A DNA stretch of 64,000 nucleotides from Pelagibacterium xiamenense. Lineage in GTDB: Bacteria; Pseudomonadota; Alphaproteobacteria; Rhizobiales; Devosiaceae. Under the pieces are notes generated by a model. The model worked only from the letters and a program-made list of their open reading frames with translations. It did no database searches and was not told the DNA's origin. The position numbers and the translations under genes are program-made. Below are positions 17,274 through 25,179 of the stretch, piece by piece. The stretch spans positions 62,001 through 126,000 of the forward strand of contig NZ_JAJOYS010000004.1 in NCBI RefSeq assembly GCF_021166475.1, written 5' to 3'. Numbering within the stretch: position 1 is the first letter of the stretch; each line of letters starts with the position of its first letter.

Positions 17274-17681
17274 CTATTGCGCAGCGTCGAACCGGCTCCG
17301 GGCCCGCTCGATGTCCTGGCCATGCGCCTCGGCCCACGCCCAGAGCGCATTGATTGGCCCGATTAGCGTCTCGCCGAGTTCGGTCAGCGCGTACTCCACT
17401 CGCGGCGGAATTTCAGGGTAAACCGTTCGTGTCACCAGCCCGTCCCGCTCGAGATTGCGCAACGTAAGGGTCAGCATGCGCTGGGAGATCCCTTCGATCG
17501 AGCGCCGCAGCTCGGAAAACCGTTGCGTTCCCCCGCCGAGCCTCGCCACCACCATCACGCTCCACTTGTCGCCAATCCGGTTGAGGATGTCGCTCATCGC
17601 CATGCAGGTGGTCAGGTCTCCCGATCCGGAGTCCGCCTTGACGGGAAACTTCTGGCGCTGCGCGGGCTGGGTCTGGGACAC
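17274..17681 (-). CDS. HxlR-family transcriptional regulator
   Basis: This is a 135-residue winged-helix regulator of the HxlR/MarR-like class. The core DILNRIGDKWSVMVVARL is near residues 31-48, with the recognition region FSELRRSIEGISQRMLTLTLRNLERDGLV and the wing PPRVEYALTELG. A cysteine (C26 in TTCMAM) precedes the first helix, the position used for redox sensing in some family members; that role is inferred. It starts with GTG after GAGAG. It lies next to the gene for a DJ-1/PfpI-like protein on the same strand, so both may belong to a stress-response group. Confidence 0.92.
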   Translation of the reverse strand: MSQTQPAQRQKFPVKADSGSGDLTTCMAMSDILNRIGDKWSVMVVARLGGGTQRFSELRRSIEGISQRMLTLTLRNLERDGLVTRTVYPEIPPRVEYALTELGETLIGPINALWAWAEAHGQDIERARSRFDAAQ

Positions 17682-17726
17682 TTTTGTACTCTCGGCTTTG
17701 CTCTGGACTACCTAATCTAGCCCAAG

Positions 17727-18326
17727 TTACCGATAGTGACCAGCCCCGACGTCACATGCGGCCTGATGCTCCGCTGCCAGCATGCCGCTATAGGCATCGA
17801 GTTCGTCCCCTCCGTAGCCAAGCTCGTTGAAGACCTCGACCATGAACGTGACCGGGGCGAGCCCCGAAGCCGTCACCAGCCCTTCAGCCCGCACCGCCCG
17901 CGAACGATCCACATATTCCGCCGCACCCTTGTAGCCCGGAGCGGCCTTGAGCTGCTCGACGTCATTGCCCGTATGCGGAGTTTCATCGAGCGCCCCGGTC
18001 CTGGCCAGCGCCAGAACGCCGTCGCAGATCCCCGCCACCAGCTTGCCAGCCTTCCTAAAGCGGTCCACCAGGCCCGAAATTTCGGGCGCCGCATCGCTTT
18101 GCCAGATCGTCCCACCGCAGATCACGATGCCATCGCACCCCTCCGGACCGACCGCATCGGCATCCGCATCCGGCGTCACCCGTAGCCCGCCCGAGGACAC
18201 AACCGGAGCGCCGCCCGGCGTCGCCACGACGATCTCGATCCCGAAATATGTCCGTCCGGACGCCATCAAATGTGCGCATTCCCAATCCGCAAACCCTTCG
18301 GTCAGCAAAATTGCCAACCTCGTCAT
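17727..18326 (-). CDS. DJ-1/PfpI family protein
   Basis: This is a 199-residue cytosolic flavodoxin-like protein of the DJ-1/PfpI superfamily (glyoxalase III, deglycase, chaperone or amidotransferase-like). The nucleophile elbow is AGICDGVLALA with C101, preceded by VICGGTIWQ, the typical glycine-rich loop. An acidic residue near the N-terminus (E10 in LLTEGFADWE) fits the conserved Glu that lowers the cysteine pKa. The specific activity is not known. It is divergent from a WYL-domain regulator, with 84 bases between start codons. Confidence 0.88.
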   Translation of the reverse strand: MTRLAILLTEGFADWECAHLMASGRTYFGIEIVVATPGGAPVVSSGGLRVTPDADADAVGPEGCDGIVICGGTIWQSDAAPEISGLVDRFRKAGKLVAGICDGVLALARTGALDETPHTGNDVEQLKAAPGYKGAAEYVDRSRAVRAEGLVTASGLAPVTFMVEVFNELGYGGDELDAYSGMLAAEHQAACDVGAGHYR

Positions 18327-18410
18327 TTTTCGTCTCCTTGATGGCTCTTTCGATACCGCTATGGTTGCGCGAGAATGTGCCGGATTTTGTCAGCAGGATC
18401 ATGATCATCC

Positions 18411-19103
18411 ATGCCCGCCCGCTCCGAGAGACTGCTTGAACTGATGCAGGCCCTGCGCCGCCGCAAGCGGCCGGTCAGCGCCCAGACCCTTGCTGAGGAA
18501 ATGGGCGTCTCCAAGCGCTCGATCTACCGCGACATCAACGCGCTCAAATCCATGGGCGCCGCCATCGATGGCGAAGCCGGCATCGGCTACATCGTCCGCG
18601 CCGAGTACTGGCTTCCGCCGCTGACCTTCTCCACCCCCGAACTCGAAGCCCTCGTCCTCGGCCTGCGCGGCATGATCCACGGCCCCGACCTGGACCTGGC
18701 GGCATCCGCCCGCGATGCCGAAGCCAAGCTGATCGCCGCGCTACCACCAGAAAAGCGCCACGAAATGGATGCCGTTGCGCTCTTTGCCTTCCCCAGCCGC
18801 AACGCCGAGATCGCCGGCCGCCTTGCCGACATGCGCCGCGCGCTGCGCGAGGAACGTGTCATCCACCTGGGCTACAAGGACCGCAACGACGCCGTGACCA
18901 CCCGCGACGTCTGGCCCGTCGCGCTCGGCTATCGCGACGACGGCCAGATGCTCCTCGCCCACTGCACGCTGCGCAACGACTTTCGCAGTTTCGCGATTTC
19001 CCGCATCCTCGAGGCGAGGGTAACGGACGAAAGGATGCCTAAACGCCGCCAGACGCTCTTGAGCGCGTGGATTGCCCGCAACAACCTGCCCGATTTGCGC
19101 TAG
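18411..19103 (+). CDS. HTH and WYL-domain transcriptional regulator (YafY-like)
   Basis: The N-terminal DeoR-type helix-turn-helix spans about 1-55 (VSAQTLAEEMGVSKRSIYRDINAL). A WYL domain follows at about 130-215 (REERVIHLGYKDRNDAVTTRDVWPVALGY). WYL domains sense ligands, often nucleotides or nucleic-acid fragments. The 230-residue protein fits the YafY-like single-WYL group. Its divergence from the DJ-1/PfpI gene makes that gene its likely target. Confidence 0.92.
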   Translation: MPARSERLLELMQALRRRKRPVSAQTLAEEMGVSKRSIYRDINALKSMGAAIDGEAGIGYIVRAEYWLPPLTFSTPELEALVLGLRGMIHGPDLDLAASARDAEAKLIAALPPEKRHEMDAVALFAFPSRNAEIAGRLADMRRALREERVIHLGYKDRNDAVTTRDVWPVALGYRDDGQMLLAHCTLRNDFRSFAISRILEARVTDERMPKRRQTLLSAWIARNNLPDLR

Positions 19104-19214
19104 GGCGTTGGCGTGAAAGGGTGGAAACGCCTCACCCGGCATTGTTCTGCCACAATCGCCTTGCTATCAACGCCGTCAAGGCGCGCACATCATCATCAAC
19201 GGAGACGGTCACCG

Positions 19215-20390
19215 GTGAAACTCGTCCGGCGCACCATGGTATCGCTGAGCCTCGCGCTCACGCTTGCCCTGTCCAGCCTCGCCCCCGCATTCGCGATTCC
19301 GCAACTGCTCGTCGACATGCAGTCGGGCGAAGTGCTCTACGAGAACGAGGCCGGCACGCCCTGGCATCCCGCCTCGCTCACCAAGCTTATGACCGCGCTT
19401 CTGGCGTTCGATGCGATCCAGTCCGGCCAGGTGAGCCTTTCAAGCCCGGTCATTACCTCGGCCAACGCCCTTTCGGTCCCGCCCTCCAAACTCGGCCTGC
19501 CTGAAGGCACTGCGATCACGATGCAGGATGCGCTTTACGCCCTCATCGTCAAATCCGCCAACGACATCGCCGTCGCTATCGCCGAGACTGTCGGCGGCAC
19601 CGAGGAGCGCTTCGTTCAAATGATGAACGCGCGCGCCGCCGAGATGGGCATGACCGCGACCCACTATGTCAACCCGCACGGCCTGCACGACCCCGCCCAG
19701 GTCACATCGGCGCGCGACCTCGCGATTCTCGCGCTGACCATCCGCGCCCGTTACCCGCAATACGATGCGATCTTCGCCACCGAAGCGGTAACCCATGGCG
19801 GCAATACCATGGAATCCAACAACGTCCTCCTGAGCAAATTCCTCGGCACCGACGGCATGAAGACGGGTTATGTATGTTCGTCGGGCCTCAATATCGTCGC
19901 CACCGCCGCGCGTAACGGCCGTCATTTGATGGCGATCACGCTGGGGGCCTCCTCGGCCCGCGAGCGCGGCGAAATGACCGCCCAGATGCTCTTTTCCGGC
20001 TTTGCCGGCGGCTATCGCGGTACCGGCAATACCATCGTCACCCTCGCCAACGCGCCGGGCATTGCCCCGGTCGACATGCGCCCCAGAATTTGCGGCGCCA
20101 ATGCCTCCGACTATAACGAGGCGCGCATGGAGGAATTCCCGCTCGGGCTCGAGGGCGAGTTAAGCTATCTCACCGACGACGTCACCACGCGCTCCTATAG
20201 CCTCGCCGTTCTCGGCCGCCTGCGCAATGTTCCACTGCCTCGCCCACGTCCCGCCGGTTTTCCCGCAACCCCGACTTATGCTCTCGGCGGCTTCGACGAG
20301 GCACTGCCCGCTGGAGACGGCAGCTTCGTGAGCCTCGACGGCGGCAGCTCCGGCCAAACGCAACTGCCGCCTCCACGTCCGCAATTCTAG
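19215..20390 (+). CDS. dac: D-alanyl-D-alanine carboxypeptidase (DacA-like, low-molecular-mass PBP)
   Basis: This exported penicillin-binding protein trims the terminal D-Ala of peptidoglycan stem peptides. The signal peptide is residues 1-27 (LSLALTLALSSLAPAFA). The motifs are S54-L-T-K57, S114-A-N116 and K216-T-G218. The family C-terminal domain is replaced by a proline-rich tail (PLPRPRPAGF, QLPPPRPQF). The 391-residue length starts at GTG 19215 behind GGAG; the frame continues upstream to 19113 without signal-peptide character. It follows the WYL regulator gene by 110 bases. Confidence 0.93.
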   Translation: MKLVRRTMVSLSLALTLALSSLAPAFAIPQLLVDMQSGEVLYENEAGTPWHPASLTKLMTALLAFDAIQSGQVSLSSPVITSANALSVPPSKLGLPEGTAITMQDALYALIVKSANDIAVAIAETVGGTEERFVQMMNARAAEMGMTATHYVNPHGLHDPAQVTSARDLAILALTIRARYPQYDAIFATEAVTHGGNTMESNNVLLSKFLGTDGMKTGYVCSSGLNIVATAARNGRHLMAITLGASSARERGEMTAQMLFSGFAGGYRGTGNTIVTLANAPGIAPVDMRPRICGANASDYNEARMEEFPLGLEGELSYLTDDVTTRSYSLAVLGRLRNVPLPRPRPAGFPATPTYALGGFDEALPAGDGSFVSLDGGSSGQTQLPPPRPQF

Positions 20391-20488
20391 CGTCGGATCA
20401 GGCGCGTTTTTTCGCCCGCCATGTCACACTGCATGGGGCTGTCTCGTCCTGACATTCGGGAGCCAACCCGAAACCAAAGGAACGATCC

Positions 20489-20947
20489 ATGGCCAACTGC
20501 CCCAACCCTTACCACGTCCATCCCGAGCTCTTCGCCCCGCTGATCGATTTCGGCAAGCAAGCCCAGAGCTGGCTCGAGCCGAGCCTCGTGGAACTGGTCA
20601 AACTCCGCGCATCCCAGATCAACGGCTGCGCGCCCTGCATCACGCTGCACTCGCGCGAAGCCCGCGCCAAAGGCGAATCCGAGGATCGCATCTACTTGCT
20701 CAACGCCTGGCGTGAATCCGAGCTCTATACGCCGCGCGAGCGTGCCGCCCTGGCCTGGACGGAGGCGCTCACCCGCATCGCCCAGGGTCACCCGAACGAA
20801 ACGGTCGACGAGATGGTCGACGAGCAGTTCACCTACGAAGAGCGGATCAAGCTCGCCATGATGATCGTCGCGATCAACTCTTTCAACCGGCTCAATATAG
20901 GGTTCAGGCTCCCCGATACCGTGGTCCGCAACGTCAAGGCTGCTTGA
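20489..20947 (+). CDS. Carboxymuconolactone decarboxylase / AhpD-like protein
   Basis: This 152-residue all-helical protein has the AhpD-type redox motif C47-A-P-C50 (INGCAPCITLH) followed by H54, the arrangement used for peroxidase or disulfide chemistry in the family. ATG 20489 is preceded by AAGGA. The stop is 4 bases before the start of the ECF sigma gene, so they form an operon. Genes of this family next to SnoaL-tailed ECF sigma factors are the defining neighbourhood of ECF41, where the AhpD-like protein is the usual partner. Confidence 0.92.
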   Translation: MANCPNPYHVHPELFAPLIDFGKQAQSWLEPSLVELVKLRASQINGCAPCITLHSREARAKGESEDRIYLLNAWRESELYTPRERAALAWTEALTRIAQGHPNETVDEMVDEQFTYEERIKLAMMIVAINSFNRLNIGFRLPDTVVRNVKAA

Positions 20948-20951
20948 GATC

Positions 20952-21809
20952 ATGGGCCAGCCGGATGCCGCAACGCACTTCGATCCCCTGCGCCCGCGCC
21001 TGATCCGCATCGCCTACCGCATGCTCGGCTCGGTCGCGGACGCCGAGGACGTGGTTCAGGACGCCTTCATCCGGTGGCTCGCCACTGATCGCGAGGCGGT
21101 GCGGGAACCCGAGGGGTTCCTGCGCCGCGTCGTCACCCGCTTGTGCCTCGATCAGCTCAAATCCGCCCGGCACCGGCGCGAGACCTATATCGGCCCGTGG
21201 CTTCCTGAGCCCGTTGTCGAAGCCGAGGAGGAGATCGAGGACGTCACCTTGCCTCTGATGATGGCGCTGCAGCGGCTCTCCCCACTCGAACGCGCCGCCT
21301 TTCTCCTCCACGACGTTTTCGGTGTCGGCTTCGAGGAGGTCGCCGAAACGCTCGGGCGCACCCCCACAGCCTGCCGCCAGCTCGCCAGCCGCGCCCGCAC
21401 GCGCGTCCGCGCCGACCGCCCGCGCTTCGACGTACCAAGGCAGCAGGGCCTCGATATTGCAGCGGCCTTTTTCAAGGCGTCGCGAAACGGTGATACGACC
21501 CAGCTGCGCGCTCTGCTCTCGGCTGACGTTATCGCGCACTCCGACGGCGGCGGTGTAAAGCCCGCCGCGCTCAAGCCGATCGTCGGCATCGAGCCCGTGG
21601 TGCGGGCGCACGAAAAAGTGGCTGTCGAGATCTTCGCCAGATCGATGTCGCAACTCGTCCGTTACTGCTACATCAACGGCCTGCCCGGTTTCATCACCAT
21701 CGAGATCGACAACACCCTGCAAACCACAGCGCTCGATATCGCGGACGGCAAGATCACCGCGATCTATATTGTCCGTAACCCGGACAAGCTGCGCCACCTC
21801 GATGGTTAG
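20952..21809 (+). CDS. ECF41-type RNA polymerase sigma factor with SnoaL-like C-terminal domain (SigJ-like)
   Basis: The 285-residue protein has sigma region 2 (IRIAYRMLGSVADAEDVVQDAF, about 19-40) and sigma region 4 (LSPLERAAFLLHDVFGVGFEEVAETL). It also has a SnoaL-like C-terminal domain of about 115 residues. The three ECF41 marks are visible: WLPEP near 80 in the linker, DGGG near 197 and NPDKL near the C-terminus. In this group the tail regulates the sigma factor in cis in place of a separate anti-sigma factor. It is encoded directly after the AhpD-like gene. Confidence 0.93.
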   Translation: MGQPDAATHFDPLRPRLIRIAYRMLGSVADAEDVVQDAFIRWLATDREAVREPEGFLRRVVTRLCLDQLKSARHRRETYIGPWLPEPVVEAEEEIEDVTLPLMMALQRLSPLERAAFLLHDVFGVGFEEVAETLGRTPTACRQLASRARTRVRADRPRFDVPRQQGLDIAAAFFKASRNGDTTQLRALLSADVIAHSDGGGVKPAALKPIVGIEPVVRAHEKVAVEIFARSMSQLVRYCYINGLPGFITIEIDNTLQTTALDIADGKITAIYIVRNPDKLRHLDG

Positions 21810-21875
21810 AGCGTGATATTCCGCAAGGGCCTGAGCGCCACCGCCTGCGGGTGCCGCCCATCGAACGCTGCGATC

Positions 21876-22781
21876 TTACCCTTCGCCCCGCCGCGGCCGT
21901 GGCCAAGCCCCACCAACCCCGAGCAATCGGTCCCTCACATCGCGGACCGCCTCCGAAACGAAATCGGCGAAGGCCCGGATGCGGGCGACGCGCCTGAGAT
22001 CGGGATGAATGAGCAGCCAGAGATCGATCGCCAGTTCAGGTATAGGCTCCCCCCGGCGCATCAGCCCTGTATCGCCGTCGGCGAGATAGCAGGGCAACAC
22101 GGTCTCGCCCAATCCGCTGCGCACGGCTTCGCACAATCCCATGACGCTGTTGACCCGATACCCGCTGCGCGTATCGTGCCCTCGTGCCTTGAGCCAGCGC
22201 GCGAACTGGGAGTGCAGCATCGATTCGTCCCAGCCGACCCAATCCGCTGCCGCCCCGCCATGCGTGCTGGTGTAGACGCATTGCGCTAGCGTCCCCAGCT
22301 TACGCCCGACCAGCGTTTCGGGCGGCGACATCGATGAACGGATCGCGACGTCGGTCTCGCGCCGGGTCAGATCGAACGGATGGTTCGATATCGCGACATC
22401 AAGCGCAATTTCGGGATGGATCGCGCGGAAAGCCGCAAAAATCGGCGTCAAAAGCCCCGCGAGCAGAGAATCCGTCGTCGTCACGCGCACCGTGCCCGAC
22501 GGTCTGAGGTCCCTCCCTGCCACCCGGCGCTCGGCGCCGAGCACCTCTGCTTCGATCCGCTCGGCGGTCGCGGCGATGTCCTCACCGGCGGGCGTCGGTA
22601 CATAGCCATCGCGCGAACGCTCGAAAAGTGAAACGCCCAGCCGGGCCTCGATTGCCCCCAGTCGACGGAAGATCGTGGCATGGCTCACGCCGAGCGCGCG
22701 ACCGGCCCCTGAAAGCGATCCCGCCCTGGCGATCGCCATGACTGTTCTGAGGTCGTCCCATGGGAGCCCCTGTTCATCCAT
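21876..22781 (-). CDS. LysR-family transcriptional regulator
   Basis: From ATG 22781 this is a 301-residue LysR regulator. The HTH is at about 10-65 (SLSGAGRALGVSHATIFRRLGAIEARLG) and an effector-binding domain begins near 95 (GTVRVTTTDSLLAGLL). A glycine- and arginine-rich tail ends the protein. It is divergent from a quinone-reductase-type gene with 94 bases between starts, the usual layout of a LysR regulator with its target. The effector is unknown; a quinone or other electrophile would be a reasonable guess from the neighbour. Confidence 0.92.
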   Translation of the reverse strand: MDEQGLPWDDLRTVMAIARAGSLSGAGRALGVSHATIFRRLGAIEARLGVSLFERSRDGYVPTPAGEDIAATAERIEAEVLGAERRVAGRDLRPSGTVRVTTTDSLLAGLLTPIFAAFRAIHPEIALDVAISNHPFDLTRRETDVAIRSSMSPPETLVGRKLGTLAQCVYTSTHGGAAADWVGWDESMLHSQFARWLKARGHDTRSGYRVNSVMGLCEAVRSGLGETVLPCYLADGDTGLMRRGEPIPELAIDLWLLIHPDLRRVARIRAFADFVSEAVRDVRDRLLGVGGAWPRPRRGEG

Positions 22782-22875
22782 GCAAGCTCGCCTTTCACAA
22801 TTTGGGAATTTCCGTTCGCATACGCACACACTAGATCTCTTGGCAATCGATCCAAAGACTAAAAAGGAGCAGCCA

Positions 22876-23637
22876 TTGCACGCCCTCATCGTCCTGGCCC
22901 ATCCAGAGGAAAAATCGTTCAACGCACAGCTTGCTGCTGACGCGCGCGAAGCCTTGACTGCAATGGGCTACACCGTGGAAACGGCCGATCTTTACCGCGA
23001 TGGCTTCGATCCGCTCGAAGACGCGCGCCATTTCTCCAGCCGCGCGGACAACGCCTTCTTCAGCGCCATGATCGAACAGCGCCACGCCTCGGACACAGGT
23101 ACGCTGCCCACCGATGTGGAAAGCGCGATCGTGAAGCTTGAGCGCGCCGACCTCGTCGTTTTCCAGTTCCCGCTCTGGTGGTGGTCAGTCCCGGCCATCC
23201 TCAAGGGCTGGTTCGACAGGGTCTTCGCCTGGGGCCGCGTTTATTCGAGCGGGAAGCGCTATCCCGACCGAGGCCATTTCAAAGGCAAGCGGGCGCTCGT
23301 CTCCGTCACCACCGGTGCCCCCGGGCTCGCTTTTGGGCCAAACGGACGCGCGGGCGATCTCGATCTTATCCTCTGGCCGATCCATTTCGGCCTCGCCTAT
23401 GTCGGTTTCTCGGTCCTCCCTCACTTTGCAAGCTTCGAAGTGGTCAAGGGACCGAACACAGACCCAGACACGCTCCGCACGCGGCTTGATGGCTACAAAG
23501 CGGGCCTGCGCGCTCACCTCGGCGCAATCGAGACCCTCGAGCCCCTCAAGTTCAACACGACCGCCGACTGGGACGAAACCGGCCGTCTGCGTCCAACCGC
23601 CCCCAGCTATAGCCCGTTCATCCGACACGTGGCGTAG
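22876..23637 (+). CDS. NAD(P)H dehydrogenase (quinone), MdaB/KefF-like flavodoxin-fold
   Basis: This is a flavin-dependent NAD(P)H:quinone oxidoreductase of the flavodoxin_2 family. Starting at TTG 22876, with AAGGAG at 22864-22869 (6-base spacing), it is 253 residues. The FMN-binding loop is HALIVLAHPEEKSFN at 2-16, and the conserved FQFPLWWWSVPAILKGWFDRVF lies near 100-121. The later TTGAPGLAFGPNGRAGD block completes the active site. It detoxifies quinones by two-electron reduction. The frame extends further upstream over the LysR gene, but that part is clearly shadow. Confidence 0.93.
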   Translation: MHALIVLAHPEEKSFNAQLAADAREALTAMGYTVETADLYRDGFDPLEDARHFSSRADNAFFSAMIEQRHASDTGTLPTDVESAIVKLERADLVVFQFPLWWWSVPAILKGWFDRVFAWGRVYSSGKRYPDRGHFKGKRALVSVTTGAPGLAFGPNGRAGDLDLILWPIHFGLAYVGFSVLPHFASFEVVKGPNTDPDTLRTRLDGYKAGLRAHLGAIETLEPLKFNTTADWDETGRLRPTAPSYSPFIRHVA

Positions 23638-23675
23638 AGGACTGTCAGGTAGGGCAGCGTCCGCAGCCCTCCCCT

Positions 23676-23706
23676 AAAATAAAAACGCCCGGGACAAGCC
23701 CGGGCG
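23676..23706 (-). terminator. Intrinsic terminator after the LivK-type gene
   Basis: An 8-base perfect stem, CGCCCGGG (23686-23693) against CCCGGGCG (23699-23706) with a 5-base loop, is followed on the minus strand by TTTTTATTTT. This is a textbook Rho-independent terminator for the gene ending at 23734. The plus-strand side has no T-run. Confidence 0.88.
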
Positions 23707-23733
23707 CTCCGAAATCCAAAAGCGGTTTGCCGT

Positions 23734-24942
23734 TTATTCGATAATGCCGACTTCGGTGAACGTACCGCCCTCGACCGTGAGCTCAACGATGACGCCATCG
23801 ACGTCGCCGGCCTCGTCGAAGTCGAGATTGCCGCCCGCACCGACATAGTCGATGTCAGTGCCTTCGGCGATAAGCGCCTTCGCCTTTTCCCACTCGCCCG
23901 GCAGGATCGGCTCGCCCGGAGCCGACGCCACTGCGCGCAGGGCTTCGGAAAGCCCTTCGCGATCCGCCGAACCATTCTGCTCGATCGCAAGCGACAGGAG
24001 GAAGGCAGCGTCATAGGCCTGCGGAGCGTAGACGGCATTCGGGTCGAGCCCGGCCTCGGCCGCCAGATCCGAGAAGATGGTCGCCGATTCACCCTCGAAG
24101 GCACCAGCGCGCGTGGCGATCATGCCCTCGACCGCCGAGGCATCGACGCCGGTGAAGAGGTCGTCGCCCACCATGCCGTCGCCACCCACGAAGGTGAGGA
24201 AGTTGCCCGATTCAAGGGCCTGCCGCAGGATCGTCTGGCCCGACGAGTTCGCATAAGCGAGAATAACGAGCGTTTCGGCGCCCGAGGAGGCAAGATTGCC
24301 CAGTTCGGCGCGGTAGTCTGCCTTGCCATCTTCGTGCGCAAGGTTCGCAAGAAGCGTCCCGCCGCCCCCTTCGTAAGCGCTCGTGAACGCATCGGCAAAG
24401 CCCGAGCCATAGTCGTTGTTGACGTAGGTCACGGCCACTTCGCCGATGTCTTTCGAGAGCAGCAGCTGGGCCAGCTTCTGACCCTGGAAGGCATCCGAAG
24501 GCGTGGTGCGGAAAACGAGGTCGTTGTCCTCGATCGTCGTCACAGCCGGCGCCGTCGAGGCGGGCGAGATCATGACAACACCGCCCGGAATGCCAGCAGA
24601 ATTCGCCCCGCCGATGGTTTCGCCCGTGCACAGCCCGCCGACGATCGCCGTCACCTGGTCGGTGTTGACGAGACGGTCGGTCGCGTTGGCTGCAGCGGTG
24701 GCATCGCACGCGCCGTCGGCCGAAAGGATCGACAGCGTGCCGCCGTCAAGAATGCCCCCCTGCGCGTTCACGTGCTCGACCGCGAGCTCGGCGCCCGCAA
24801 AAATCGGCGGCGTGAGGCTTTCAATGGGCCCGGTAAAACCGCCGACGAAGCCCAAGTTGACGTCCTGCGCGATCGCCGGGGCTGCTGCCGAAACAACACC
24901 CGCCGCGACGGCCAGGGTCAAAGCTTTTTTGATGTGACGCAT
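23734..24942 (-). CDS. livK: Branched-chain amino acid-type ABC transporter substrate-binding protein (LivK-like)
   Basis: This is a periplasmic class I binding protein of 402 residues. The signal peptide is residues 1-26 (KKALTLAVAAGVVSAAAPAIAQ) and the mature protein begins DVNLGFVGGFTGPIE. Family blocks include VEHVNAQGGILDG and VTYVNNDYGSGFADAF. ATG 24942 is preceded by GAGGG. It has its own terminator and no permease or ATPase next to it. The livHMFG genes lie about 15 kb away at 40325-44099 and could be its partners. The ligand may be amino acids or related compounds. Confidence 0.92.
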   Translation of the reverse strand: MRHIKKALTLAVAAGVVSAAAPAIAQDVNLGFVGGFTGPIESLTPPIFAGAELAVEHVNAQGGILDGGTLSILSADGACDATAAANATDRLVNTDQVTAIVGGLCTGETIGGANSAGIPGGVVMISPASTAPAVTTIEDNDLVFRTTPSDAFQGQKLAQLLLSKDIGEVAVTYVNNDYGSGFADAFTSAYEGGGGTLLANLAHEDGKADYRAELGNLASSGAETLVILAYANSSGQTILRQALESGNFLTFVGGDGMVGDDLFTGVDASAVEGMIATRAGAFEGESATIFSDLAAEAGLDPNAVYAPQAYDAAFLLSLAIEQNGSADREGLSEALRAVASAPGEPILPGEWEKAKALIAEGTDIDYVGAGGNLDFDEAGDVDGVIVELTVEGGTFTEVGIIE

Positions 24943-25121
24943 GATTTCCCTCAATGTTCGTCTGTACTTTGCCCACCCGCTTGCCGGATCTTTAACACGT
25001 TCCGCGTCGCGTTCCAGTCTCTCGTGCAGTGGGCCCCAACAGGATCGGAACCCAAGCCCAGGGCCCCGTCGCGCGTCAGCATTGCACATTTGGACGGGCC
25101 AAGTCACCCGTTTTCGCCATC

Positions 25122-25167
25122 GGCAAATGATCCATCTTGTCAGTTGCTTAAGCACCGCGCATTTGCC
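25122..25167. promoter_or_regulatory. Inverted repeat upstream of the solitary betaine-type binding protein
   Basis: Arms GGCAAATG (25122-25129) and CATTTGCC (25160-25167) are exact reverse complements separated by 30 bases. The right arm lies 12 bases before the ATG at 25180. It could be an operator pair or the two ends of an RNA stem that would place the ribosome-binding region in a loop-proximal position. Function is not shown. Confidence 0.3.
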
Positions 25168-25179
25168 AGTTTGTCGGCC

